Positions 47,528 to 55,267 of a stretch of 64,000 bases of DNA are shown one piece after another. A program made the position numbers and the translations under genes. The notes below the pieces were generated by a model that worked only from the letters and a program-made list of their open reading frames with translations, had not been told where the DNA came from and ran no database searches. Source of the stretch: Amycolatopsis tolypomycina. GTDB taxonomy: Bacteria > Actinomycetota > Actinomycetes > Mycobacteriales > Pseudonocardiaceae. Every line of letters begins with the position of its first letter. The first letter of the stretch is position 1. Location: contig NZ_FNSO01000004.1 of assembly GCF_900105945.1 (NCBI RefSeq), positions 5,084,001-5,148,000 on the forward strand. The letters are read 5' to 3'.

Positions 47528-49071
47528 TGGGCGACGACTACAAGAGCAAGGACGTCAGCCTCCACGGTTCGGAACTGTTCAACAGCGACAACGCGTCCGC
47601 CGGCGCGGGCTTCTTCGAGGCCGCGATCGGCCTGGACAAGGCCGTCAAGGAGAACGACAAGGTCGCCATCGGCATCGGCTCCGCGGGCATGGCGCTGGAG
47701 ACGATCGGGCTCGTGCTGGACCCGATCGGCAGCCTGCTCACGGCCGGGATCGGCTGGCTCATCGAGCACATCACGATCCTGCGGTGGCCGCTGGACATCC
47801 TGATGGGCGACCCGATCGGCATCGCGGCGGCCAGCGAGGCGCTCACGGCGGAGAAGAAGAAACTGGAGCAGTGGTCGGCCGACCACCAGGGTGCGCTCGA
47901 CACGCTGCTGAAGGAGTGGAGCGGGAGCGCCGCGGACCAGTTCAAGAAGGACATGGACGCGGTCACCGAGCAGCTGGCCTCCCTCGGCGGCTACCTCGAC
48001 CAGGCCGGCAAGAACATGAAGATCGCCGGCGGCATCGTGGGCGCGTTCCGCGGCATCCTCCGCGACCTGATCGCGATGCTCCTGGCCACGATCGTGAAGG
48101 GCGCCCTGATCGCGGCGGCCCTGGCCCCGGTGACGTTCGGCGCCTCGATCGCGATCTTCATCGGCACGACGATCGGCACGGTGGCCACGGCACTGGGCAA
48201 GATCGGCGCCAAGCTGGCCCAGCTGGCGAAGAAGCTCGGCGACCTGCTCCAGGCCCTGACGAAGATGGGCAAAGCGGGCGACGACCTGGTGGCAGCCAAG
48301 CCCTCGACGAGCAGCCTGACACCGACGCCCACCCCGAAGCCGGCACCCAAACCCGAGCCGGCACCGGCGCCGAAGCCGGACACCACGCCTTCGTCGGCCA
48401 CCCCGGAGCCCAAGCCGGACACGACCCCGGACCCCAAGCCCGAGCCGAAACCGGAACCGACGCCCTCGTCCTCCACCCCGGACCCCAAGCCGGACACCAC
48501 ACCTTCCTCGGCCACCCCGGAACCGAAACCCGAGCCCAAGCCGGACACCACTCCCGAGCCCAAGCCCGAGCCGAAACCGGAACCGGCACCCTCGTCCTCG
48601 TCGAGCACCCCGGACCCCAAGCCCGAGCCCAAACCGGACACCACCCCCGAGCCCAAGCCGGACGCCGCGCCCTCGTCGGCGACCCCGGAGCCCAAGCCGG
48701 ACACCACCCCGGAACCCAAGCCCGACACCACGCCCGACCCGAAGCCGGACACCACCCAGTCCACTCCGGATCCCAAGCCGCACAAGCCGTTCACCGATCA
48801 GATGACCGACGTCATCAAGACCAAGCTGTCCCAGGTCGACGGTGTGACGCCCGAGATCATGCAGAAGTTCGACAAGATCAGCAACTTCTCCGTGCACGAG
48901 CTCGGCAAGCTCTTCGGCAAGGAGGGCGCCGAAAAGTTCGAGTCGGCGATCAAGGTCATGACGGACCCGTGGTTCGGCAAGTCGGGACTGGCGGGCAAGA
49001 CGGTCGTCGACATGATCAAGGGCGTGCCGGCCAGCGTCGGCAACGTCACCGGCGGGGAGGACGAGAACTAG
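47527..49071 (+). CDS. Type VII-type secreted protein with long Pro-Lys repeat region
   Basis: 514 residues from GTG 47527. Residues 1-255 are helical with long hydrophobic helices ([49 protein letters not shown]) and a W-S-G motif at W131 ([19 protein letters not shown]), as in large WXG-type ESX substrates. Residues about 259-421 are a low-complexity region of PKPEP/PKPDTTP repeats that may span or bind the wall. The C-terminal 93 residues ([24 protein letters not shown]...) fit no family I know and have no immunity gene beside them. Third gene of a coupled operon with YbaB and EspC-like proteins. Function unknown. Confidence 0.7.
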   Translation: MGDDYKSKDVSLHGSELFNSDNASAGAGFFEAAIGLDKAVKENDKVAIGIGSAGMALETIGLVLDPIGSLLTAGIGWLIEHITILRWPLDILMGDPIGIAAASEALTAEKKKLEQWSADHQGALDTLLKEWSGSAADQFKKDMDAVTEQLASLGGYLDQAGKNMKIAGGIVGAFRGILRDLIAMLLATIVKGALIAAALAPVTFGASIAIFIGTTIGTVATALGKIGAKLAQLAKKLGDLLQALTKMGKAGDDLVAAKPSTSSLTPTPTPKPAPKPEPAPAPKPDTTPSSATPEPKPDTTPDPKPEPKPEPTPSSSTPDPKPDTTPSSATPEPKPEPKPDTTPEPKPEPKPEPAPSSSSSTPDPKPEPKPDTTPEPKPDAAPSSATPEPKPDTTPEPKPDTTPDPKPDTTQSTPDPKPHKPFTDQMTDVIKTKLSQVDGVTPEIMQKFDKISNFSVHELGKLFGKEGAEKFESAIKVMTDPWFGKSGLAGKTVVDMIKGVPASVGNVTGGEDEN

Positions 49072-49076
49072 CCGAG

Positions 49077-49600
49077 CGGGTCCAGCCCGGCCAGCGCCAC
49101 GCTGTCCGGCCACAGCCGCGCGGCGGCCGCGTCGTCGGTCAGGTTCGCCCACCGGGCCTCGAGCCGCGGCCGGCCGCGCAGGCCGAACACGCGCGGACCC
49201 GCCACACGCAGCCGCCGGTCGAGTTCGAGCGCGAAGAGCGTCTGGGCCAGCTTGGACCGCTCGTAGGCACGCTTCGGGGCGTATTTGCGCGAGCTCTGGA
49301 GGTCGGCGAAGTCGAGGTGAGCCGACTTCGCCGCGAAGCTGCCGGTGGTGACGATCCGCGCGGTCGGCGCCAGCACCGGCATGAGCCGCGGCGGGGCGTC
49401 GAGCGCGACACCGGCGTTGCACAGGACGGCGTCCAGCACGCCCACGTCCGTTCGAGCGAGCGCGGGTCGGCCAGGTCCAGCTGGGTGTGCCCCACCTTCG
49501 CCCCGGGAACCCGCGAGCGGATCGACGCGGTCGCAGCCTCCGCCTTCGCGGGATCCCGCCTGTACCCGATCCCGCGTTGCCCCGGTCACCCCGTACCCGC
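49077..49600 (-). pseudogene. Short-chain dehydrogenase relic with frameshifts and deletions
   Basis: Reading from 49600 towards 49077, fragments of one SDR appear in different frames: GQRGIGYRRDPAKAEAATAS, then GAKVGHTQLDLADPRSLER in one frame (to about 49455), then DAVLCNAGVALDAPPRLMPV, IVTTGSFAAKSAHLDF and RAYERSKLAQTLFALELDRRLR in another. The first glycine loop has lost its start and following helix, a frame change separates the halves, and the section between the NAG motif and the next strand is shortened. The catalytic Y-x-x-x-K (YERSK) survives. The retinol-dehydrogenase-like group is the likely ancestor. Confidence 0.65.
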
Positions 49601-49642
49601 ATCGCCGCCCTCCCCGTTCGGGGACACGCTACGGCCAGGTGA

Positions 49643-50014
49643 TCAGAGCCGGCTGAGGCCGTGCAGGATGCGCTTCATCAGGTCCATGCTCGGCCGGTTG
49701 CCGTTGCTCTTCTTGGTGGTGTGCACGGCGACGAGCCCCCGGTCGGCCAGGTCGGAGAGCAGGACGCGCGCCACCCCGAGCGGCAGCCGCCGCCGCGCGG
49801 CGACCTCGGCCACCGACTGCGACGTGCAGCACAGCACGCAGATTTCCGACTCTTCCGCCGTGCTGTTGCGTGTCATGGCCCGGCCGCGCGGAGTGGTGGA
49901 GACGAGCGTCTCGACGGGAAGGTCACGCGTCGGACGCGTCCGGCCGTGGGTACGGAAGTACGGCCGCACGAGCCCAGCCGCCCCTCCGTCTTCGAGCGCG
50001 GTCCCCCAGTGCAC
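49643..50014 (-). CDS. Orphan DUF742-family protein
   Basis: 123 residues from GTG 50014 (AGGAG eight bases before). DUF742 signature: LVRPYFRTHGRTRP at the start, TLVSTTPRG, VAEVAARRRLPLGVARVLLSDLADRGLVAVH in a winged-helix-like part. In actinobacteria DUF742 normally follows a sensor kinase-like protein and a roadblock/LC7 protein and precedes a small GTPase (conservon). None of these is beside it here. It may work with a conservon elsewhere. A near-perfect dyad sits about 160 bases upstream. Confidence 0.85.
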   Translation of the reverse strand: MHWGTALEDGGAAGLVRPYFRTHGRTRPTRDLPVETLVSTTPRGRAMTRNSTAEESEICVLCCTSQSVAEVAARRRLPLGVARVLLSDLADRGLVAVHTTKKSNGNRPSMDLMKRILHGLSRL

Positions 50015-50172
50015 AGCCAGCTCCTCACGGCGATTAATCCTTGTAGGCGATTATTCGACACCGTGATCGACTCCACCGCAATCGACCGAACAGGCTAACG
50101 GACGGTAAACTCCAGGTCAGAGCGGCGCCGTTGAACGACACCACCCCGAGGCAGGAAGGTCATCCAGCCGGA

Positions 50173-50190
50173 TTATCAGAGTTCTGACAA
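50173..50190. promoter_or_regulatory. 18-bp near-palindrome between ALDH and DUF742 genes
   Basis: TTATCAGA (50173-50180), GT, TCTGACAA (50183-50190): seven of eight positions are complementary. It lies 32 bases after the aldehyde dehydrogenase stop and 159 bases upstream of the DUF742 start. Either an operator or part of a transcript end; no T-run follows. Confidence 0.3.
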
Positions 50191-50221
50191 ACCGGCCGGT
50201 CACCGAGCCGCCCGGACGGGC

Positions 50222-51583
50222 TCAGAGGCGGATGGGCTTCTTGTTCATGAACTCCTCGATCCCCAGCGCCCCCAGCTCCCGCCCGATCCCCGACCGCTTG
50301 ATCCCGCCGAACGGCAGGTCCGCCTCCGAACCGCCCGCCTTGTTCACGTACACCATCCCCGCCTCGATCCCCCGGGCTACGCGGGCCGCTCTGGTTCGGT
50401 CGGTGGCGAACACGCTTGCGCCCAAGCCGAACGGCGTGTCGTTCGCCAGCTTCACCGCCTCTGCTTCCGATGATGCCCGGAACACCAACGCCACCGGGCC
50501 GAAGATCTCCTCGTGGTACGCCGCCATGTCCGGTGTCACGTCCGTCAGGACCGTGGCCTCCACGTACGCCCCCGGGCCCGGGACCCGGTGTCCGCCCGCG
50601 CGCAGCGTTGCGCCCGCCCGGATCGCCGTCTCTATCTGGGTCGCCACCTCGTCCGCCGCCGCTTTCGAGGCCAGTGGGGGCAGTGTTGTCGCCGGGTTCG
50701 CCGGGTCGCCTGGGACGTAGTACTCCGTCACGCGCTTGGCGAACCGGTCGACGAACTCCTCGTACAGCTCGGCCAGCACGATGATGCGCTTCGGCGCGTT
50801 GCACGACTGGCCGCAGTTGCGCATCCGGGCCGTGGCCGTCACCTTGACCGTCTCGTCCAGGTCGTCGGTGTCCAGGACGATCAGCGGGTCGGAACCGCCC
50901 AGCTCCAGGACGCACTTCTTCAGGTTGCGGCCGGCTTCGGCCGCCACCGCCACACCCGCCTGCTCGCTGCCCGTCAGCGACACCCCGACCAGCCGCGGGT
51001 CCGCCAGCATCCACGGCACCTGCCTGCTCGAGGCGAACACGTTCACGTAGGCGTCCGACGGCACGCCGGCGTCGTGCAGCACCCCCTCGATCGCCGCCGC
51101 CGAACGGGGGCAGATCGAGGCGTGCTTGAGGAGGATCGTGTTGCCCAGCACCAGGTTCGGCGCCACGAACCGGGCCACCTGGTAGCACGGGAAGTTCCAC
51201 GGCATCACCCCCAGCAGCGCCCCGATCGGCTCCTTCGTCAGCACCGCCTCGCCGCCGCGGATCGCCAGGGGCTCGTCGGCCAGCAGGTCCGGGCCGCGCT
51301 CGCCGTAGTAGCGAAAGATGTCGGCCACGACGCCGACCTCGCCGCGGCCTTCGTTGATCCGCTTCCCCATCTCCAGGGTCATGATCGCCGCGAGCTCGCC
51401 GGCGCGCTCGGCGAACAGCTCCGCCGCGCGCAGCACGATCGCCGCGCGTTCGGCGACCGGCCGGGAGCGCCATGCCGCGTACCCGCGGTGCACCCGCTCG
51501 ATCGCCGCCCGGACCTCCTCGTCGGCCGCGTTCGGGATTTCGTCGACCAGCTCACCCGTCGCCGGGTTGGTGACTGTATACAA
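50222..51583 (-). CDS. NAD(P)-dependent aldehyde dehydrogenase, succinate-semialdehyde type
   Basis: 453 residues from TTG 51583, chosen because GGAGG stands five bases before it and the conserved YTVTNPATGELV begins there. ALDH motifs: MPWNFPCYQVARF, SLTGSEQAGVAVAAEAG, general base Glu227 in LELGG, catalytic Cys261 in NCGQSCNAPKR, and EEIFGPVALVF. This corresponds to the short (about 455-residue) GabD/Sad-like subfamily of succinate-semialdehyde dehydrogenases. Two TGTATACA boxes lie at and before the start, the first overlapping the start codon itself. No matching GntR regulator is next to it. Confidence 0.85.
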   Translation of the reverse strand: MYTVTNPATGELVDEIPNAADEEVRAAIERVHRGYAAWRSRPVAERAAIVLRAAELFAERAGELAAIMTLEMGKRINEGRGEVGVVADIFRYYGERGPDLLADEPLAIRGGEAVLTKEPIGALLGVMPWNFPCYQVARFVAPNLVLGNTILLKHASICPRSAAAIEGVLHDAGVPSDAYVNVFASSRQVPWMLADPRLVGVSLTGSEQAGVAVAAEAGRNLKKCVLELGGSDPLIVLDTDDLDETVKVTATARMRNCGQSCNAPKRIIVLAELYEEFVDRFAKRVTEYYVPGDPANPATTLPPLASKAAADEVATQIETAIRAGATLRAGGHRVPGPGAYVEATVLTDVTPDMAAYHEEIFGPVALVFRASSEAEAVKLANDTPFGLGASVFATDRTRAARVARGIEAGMVYVNKAGGSEADLPFGGIKRSGIGRELGALGIEEFMNKKPIRL

Positions 51584-51621
51584 AGCGGCCTCCTCTGCCA
51601 GCCTACTGGATACTGTATACA
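51575..51621. promoter_or_regulatory. Two TGTATACA operator boxes
   Basis: The 8-bp palindrome TGTATACA, each time within ACTGTATACA, occurs at 51575-51582 and 51614-51621, 39 bp apart, on both sides of the ribosome site of the ALDH gene. TGTATACA-type palindromes are typical GntR-family (FadR/VanR-like) sites, where the effector is often the organic acid pathway substrate. One site overlaps the start codon. Confidence 0.65.
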
Positions 51622-51688
51622 CTATGTCGGCTATGATCGGCACCCGCGCGGCGGTACCCCTCGCCGCTTGATCGACTATCGTTCCCCC

Positions 51689-52123
51689 ATGACGCTGGAA
51701 CTCACCGGCGGACCCGATTTCGCCGCGCAGGCACCAGAAACCGCCCGCTGGACCCGGCAGTACACCGTCGGTGCGGTCACCTTCGGCTGCCCCGCCCGCA
51801 CGTCGGAACGCACTCCGCGAGTCTGGAGCGGACGCGGTCTCGGCCTGCCCGAGGCCGAGCTGACGGACTTCGCCGAGCAGCTGCGTCGCGTCATGAAACA
51901 CAAGGCCTACTGGCTCGCCCGCGACCCCCGAGCGGGTGATGCGGCGATCTGGTCACCCGGCCGCTACGACGACGAAGACGGCTTCGTCTATTTCGCCGGC
52001 CCGTGCACCCACGGCGGCCCGTGGCCCGGCTACCGGCCGACGCCGGCGTTCACCGTCGCGCTCCCCCACGTCCGCGGCCTGCGGATCCGGGTGGCGGCGT
52101 ACCTGTTCCCCCGAAACGGGTGA
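51689..52123 (+). CDS. Hypothetical protein, unknown function
   Basis: 144 residues from ATG 51689. Mixed alpha/beta sequence with AQAPETARWTRQYTVGAVTFGCPARTSERTPRVW at the start and SPGRYDDEDGFVYFAGPCTHGGPWPGYRPTPAFTVALPHVRGLRIRVAAYLF at the end. No signal peptide or membrane segment; no known family seen. Its TGA overlaps the next GTG (GTGA), so it is coupled to a small membrane protein. Divergent from the ALDH gene by 105 bases, sharing its operator region. Confidence 0.5.
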   Translation: MTLELTGGPDFAAQAPETARWTRQYTVGAVTFGCPARTSERTPRVWSGRGLGLPEAELTDFAEQLRRVMKHKAYWLARDPRAGDAAIWSPGRYDDEDGFVYFAGPCTHGGPWPGYRPTPAFTVALPHVRGLRIRVAAYLFPRNG

Positions 52124-52563
52124 AACCGGCGCGGGCGGGCGTCGTCGCCGCCGTGGTCAGCGGGATACCGTCGACTGCACACGCTCTGCTCACCGGCGGT
52201 GACGTCCTGGCGGCCACCCGCGCGGCGGGCACGCTGCTGCCGGGACGACGCGACCGGCCCGGCGTCGCCGCCGGGCTGCTCGCGCACGTCGTCGTTTCCG
52301 CCGTGTGGACCGGCGTGCTCGCCGCGGTCTCGCGGCGTCACCGGCTCGGCGCCGGCGGCGGCGCGGTCGCCGGGCTGGTCATCGCGGCGCTGGACCTCGG
52401 GATCGCGGCCCGCGCGTACCCCGCCGTGCGGGCGTTGCCGCGCGGGCCGCAGATCCTGGACCACCTGGTGTTCGGCGCCGTCACCGGCGCGCTCCTCGAC
52501 CGTCCACAAGAGACAGATCAGCGCACGACCTCGACGACGTCACCGGGGTGGAGCGAGTTATAG
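52120..52563 (+). CDS. Small membrane protein, unknown function
   Basis: 147 residues from GTG 52120 coupled to the previous gene. About three hydrophobic segments (ARAGVVAAVVSGIPSTAHAL, VAAGLLAHVVVSAVWTGVLAAV, GGGAVAGLVIAALDLGIAARAYPAVRAL) and a closing ILDHLVFGAVTGALLDR. It resembles small actinobacterial integral membrane proteins without a known role. The last 46 bases overlap the convergent L,D-transpeptidase gene, so the true C-terminus may be shorter. Confidence 0.5.
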   Translation: MKPARAGVVAAVVSGIPSTAHALLTGGDVLAATRAAGTLLPGRRDRPGVAAGLLAHVVVSAVWTGVLAAVSRRHRLGAGGGAVAGLVIAALDLGIAARAYPAVRALPRGPQILDHLVFGAVTGALLDRPQETDQRTTSTTSPGWSEL

Positions 52564-52955
52564 AACTTCACCGCGGCGGCCTTCGAAAGGTGCACGCACC
52601 CGTGCGACTTGACCTTCAGGCTGCCCTGGTGGAACGCGACTCCGGTGGTGGTGAAGAACACCGAGTACGGCATCGGCCCGTTGTACTGCTTGCTGTAGTG
52701 GTCGATGTCCTTGTACTGCACGTGGAACTTGCCCAGCGGAGTCGGGTACTTCGGCAGCCCCACGGTGATCGGGACGCCGCCGTAGGTGACGTTCCCGGCG
52801 CCGTCGGTCAGCCACGCGGTATTCGAACTGCGCTGGACGCAGGCCTTCGCTTCGGCACTGCACGGCGTCGACGCCGCTTCGGCCGGTCCCGCGAACGCCA
52901 CGGTCCCCGCCATCGCGGCGACCCCGCCCAGAACTGCGATCATCCTCCGGTTCAT
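52518..52955 (-). CDS. Small secreted L,D-transpeptidase (YkuD domain)
   Basis: 145 residues with a signal peptide (cleavage near AEA, residue 28). The YkuD catalytic stretch is VAFHQGSLKVKSHGCVHLS with nucleophile Cys120 and the preceding His; earlier, GLPKYPTPLGKFHVQYKDI is the usual flexible segment. Enzymes of this family form 3-3 cross-links in peptidoglycan or attach proteins to it. This one lacks extra wall-binding or Ig-like domains, so it is a minimal version. It is 66 bases downstream of the lysozyme-like secreted protein gene on the same strand, suggesting a wall-remodelling pair. Confidence 0.85.
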   Translation of the reverse strand: MNRRMIAVLGGVAAMAGTVAFAGPAEAASTPCSAEAKACVQRSSNTAWLTDGAGNVTYGGVPITVGLPKYPTPLGKFHVQYKDIDHYSKQYNGPMPYSVFFTTTGVAFHQGSLKVKSHGCVHLSKAAAVKFYNSLHPGDVVEVVR

Positions 52956-53021
52956 CGTGTGCCTCCCGTTGTCGTTCGGCTACCCAAAGAGAGTGCCCAG
53001 CCGGGCGATCTTCGAACCGGG

Positions 53022-53927
53022 TCAGTTCTGCGGCTGCGAAAGCCCGAAGAACTCGGCCTGCTCGCGGTCGTAGCGGCGGGTCAGGCCGTTGCCGTAGCGG
53101 TCCCACCAGTTCTGCGTGTGCCCGCCCTGGGTGGTCGTCGTGCCGCCGTAGACCTGGCGGTCGTACTCGATGCGCGCGTCCCGGAACTCCTGCTGGAACT
53201 GCTCCGGAGTCAGCCCCTGGACGTGCTGGACGGCCGCGTCGCTCAGCGTGCGCGAACTGCGCACGATGTCCTCGCCCGCCATGTGGTTGAGGATCGCGCG
53301 GACGCCGCCGGCGCCGCGCATGTGGGCGCCGGACATGATCGCCGCCTGCGTGCCGGGATCGGTGAAGTTGAGCGCGCCGGCGGTGCGCGCGTTCGCGGTC
53401 ATCAGGTCGGCGACGACCGCGCGTTCTTCGGCGCTGCCGATGCCGTACTGCTCGCGCGCGGCGATGATCCGGTCGTAGCCGTTGTGCATGTTCTGCCGGA
53501 AACCGTAGGCCTCGGGCACCCCGCCCTGCTCGCCGGTCGCGCCTTCGGAGCGCATGATCGAGTCGACGACCCGCGGGTCGAGCTGCTGCGGCGCGGCGGC
53601 CGCGGCGCCACCCCCGCCGCCCTGCCCGCCGCCATACGCCTGCGCGACGTCGGAGTCGGCGGCGCGGTAGCCGTCCGCGGCCGTCTGGACGTTCTGGTTC
53701 ACGTTCACCAGCAGGCGCAGGAGTTTCTGCAGCGCGCTGCCCAGCGTCGAGTGCAGCGCGGCGTTCGCGGCCGCGACGCCGCTGCCGATCCCGGCGAACG
53801 ACATCGCGTCGAGCACCAGGCCTTCCAGGTCGCGCGTGGCCGACAGGAAGGACGACCCGACGTCTTCGACCGTCCTGACGACCGTTCCCATCTCCGCCGT
53901 TTCGGCGCGGTAGGCCCCGGCACTCAT
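53022..53927 (-). CDS. Predicted type VII-exported lysozyme-like (GH108-type) protein
   Basis: 301 residues. Residues 1-95 are a helical WXG100/EspC-like targeting domain without a signal peptide (MSAGAYRAETAEMGTVVRTVEDVGSSFLSA). After a Gly-rich linker (GGGQGGGGGAAAA) the catalytic part begins VVDSIMRSEGATGEQGGVPEAYGF, where the Glu and Gly pattern recalls the E-G-G catalytic entry of GH108 muramidases, and ends FRDARIEYDRQVYGG plus WWDRYGNGLTRRYDREQAEFFGLS, similar to the family's closing helices (W-G-x-G-x-x-x-R). The likely role is cutting the glycan strands of peptidoglycan, own or a rival's; the L,D-transpeptidase follows. Confidence 0.6.
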   Translation of the reverse strand: MSAGAYRAETAEMGTVVRTVEDVGSSFLSATRDLEGLVLDAMSFAGIGSGVAAANAALHSTLGSALQKLLRLLVNVNQNVQTAADGYRAADSDVAQAYGGGQGGGGGAAAAAPQQLDPRVVDSIMRSEGATGEQGGVPEAYGFRQNMHNGYDRIIAAREQYGIGSAEERAVVADLMTANARTAGALNFTDPGTQAAIMSGAHMRGAGGVRAILNHMAGEDIVRSSRTLSDAAVQHVQGLTPEQFQQEFRDARIEYDRQVYGGTTTTQGGHTQNWWDRYGNGLTRRYDREQAEFFGLSQPQN

Positions 53928-54049
53928 GGTCTGCTCCCTCCGGACACCGGCTGTGCGCGTCGAGAATTCCCCACGGCGACAGCCGGGCCCACGGCCGAAT
54001 TACCCACTGGTCGCGGCCGGAGTGCCCACAACGGCGCTAAGGTCGGGAG

Positions 54050-54355
54050 ATGAGCAAACCCGACGGCGACCCGAACGTGGTCGAGGGCGAGATCGTCGAC
54101 GACACCCCCACCGCGGCGCCGGCGATTCCGACGCCGCCGCTGCCGGAGGCGGACTACAGCGAAGGCGGCGTGCCCAGCTTCGACTTCGTCCGCGACAAGA
54201 TCGAGAACCGGTACACGACGTCGCTCGGTTCGGTCGACGTCGCCGGCCTCGGCACCGAGAACACGGCCGAGGCCCTCGACAAGAAGATCGCCGACCGCGA
54301 CCAGGCGGCCAAGGACAGGCTGGCCGAGATCCGCCGCTCGATGCGCGGCGAGTAG
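54050..54355 (+). CDS. Hypothetical acidic soluble protein
   Basis: 101 residues from ATG 54050. Disordered acidic/Pro-rich N-terminus (NVVEGEIVDDTPTAAPAIPTPPLPEADYSEGGVPSFDFVRDKIENRY) followed by a charged helix (NTAEALDKKIADRDQAAKDRLAEIRRSMRGE). The FDFVRDKIE segment resembles small proteins annotated with PspA-like or ESX-associated roles in Pseudonocardiaceae, but I cannot name a family. It is divergent from the lysozyme-like gene. Function unknown. Confidence 0.55.
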   Translation: MSKPDGDPNVVEGEIVDDTPTAAPAIPTPPLPEADYSEGGVPSFDFVRDKIENRYTTSLGSVDVAGLGTENTAEALDKKIADRDQAAKDRLAEIRRSMRGE

Positions 54356-54517
54356 GGCCGCTCGCAAGCCTCGGCACGAGCCGGGGTAGGCGGGTTCGCG
54401 GGAAGCGAGCGTCCGCTGGTCACGGCGAGCGAGGCCCGCCCGCACGCCCGCAACAAGCGAGCCCCCGGCGAGCCACGCCGCCGGCGCGGCCACGATCCCG
54501 CCACGCCGCAACGAACG

Positions 54518-54952
54518 TCACGTCCGGCGCGCCGCGCTCGTCCCGCACTCCGGCACCCCATCGCCGCGCAGAAAATGCCCGGCCGCGTAGCCGGTGCGCC
54601 CCGCGGCACTGCCGCGCAGCCACCGGTCGTCCCCGGAGGCCGGTGTGCCGTGCGTCCAGCACTCCGCCTGGAAGGTCCCGCCCTCGGCGACCCAGCCGAC
54701 CCGGCGGCACGTGGCAGCCGCGCACGACCGGATGTTGAGACCGCTCTTGCCCGTCCCGGCGACGACGTACGGCGCCGGCGCCGTGCGGGCGAGCGGGTCG
54801 CCACCGCCCCCGGCAGACGATGGCGGTGACGTGCCCGATGTGCCCGCCGGGCCCGAGGCGAGGCCGCCGAGCAGCAGGAAGAGCAGGACGGCCGCGAAGG
54901 CGGTGGCGGCCAGCACCCGGACGAGCACACCCGGTCTCAGCACGACGAACAT
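54518..54952 (-). CDS. Membrane-anchored SH3-like (bacterial SH3b) surface protein
   Basis: 144 residues from ATG 54952. One N-terminal membrane helix (LVRVLAATAFAAVLLFLLLGGLASG), a Gly/Ser/Pro linker and a Cys-rich SH3b-type domain outside: SGLNIRSCAAATCRRVGWVAEGGTFQAECWTHGTP plus GRTGYAAGHFLRGDGVPECG. The LNIRS...VGWV pattern is the SH3b signature and four Cys residues probably form disulfides. Such domains bind peptidoglycan peptides or other surface ligands. Isolated gene; the function is not established. Confidence 0.7.
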   Translation of the reverse strand: MFVVLRPGVLVRVLAATAFAAVLLFLLLGGLASGPAGTSGTSPPSSAGGGGDPLARTAPAPYVVAGTGKSGLNIRSCAAATCRRVGWVAEGGTFQAECWTHGTPASGDDRWLRGSAAGRTGYAAGHFLRGDGVPECGTSAARRT

Positions 54953-55267
54953 GGCGGTTCCTTCCCCTCGCTGCCGTCCTCCGGGCCGGGTCCGGTGCTG
55001 CTCGTCGTCCTCGCGCGTCCTCACAGTCTCTCGGTCTCCGGCCTTGCCCTGCAAGTGTCACTCCGGGACAGCCTGTTTTGCAATTCCCACGGAGAGATCC
55101 CAGGATGCTGTACCCGTTCGGCGCAACACGCCGCCGACCAGCGAAAATCAAGACTTGAGGGGTGGCATCACCACGAGCGGAGCCGAAAGGAGTATGGTCG
55201 CGGCGCGATGGGAAACCCACGAAACACGTTCCCATCCCCCACGGCCCACCGCCAGAACGAAGGTCCC
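54953..55267. other. Intergenic region upstream of XRE-DUF5753 gene
   Basis: 315 bases with lower GC around 55065-55200 (CTGTTTTGCAATTCC, GCGAAAATCAAGACTTGAGG), presumably holding the promoters of the two divergent genes. An AAAGGAG at 55186 stands 15 bases before an in-frame ATG at 55208, which is an alternative start for the regulator. No RNA gene recognised. Confidence 0.5.

Noticed and set aside
47991..48794. Gly/Ser-rich protein on the minus strand opposite the Pro-Lys repeats
   Set aside because: It is only the antisense image of the proline codons (GGN opposite CCN) and carries no signal or motif.
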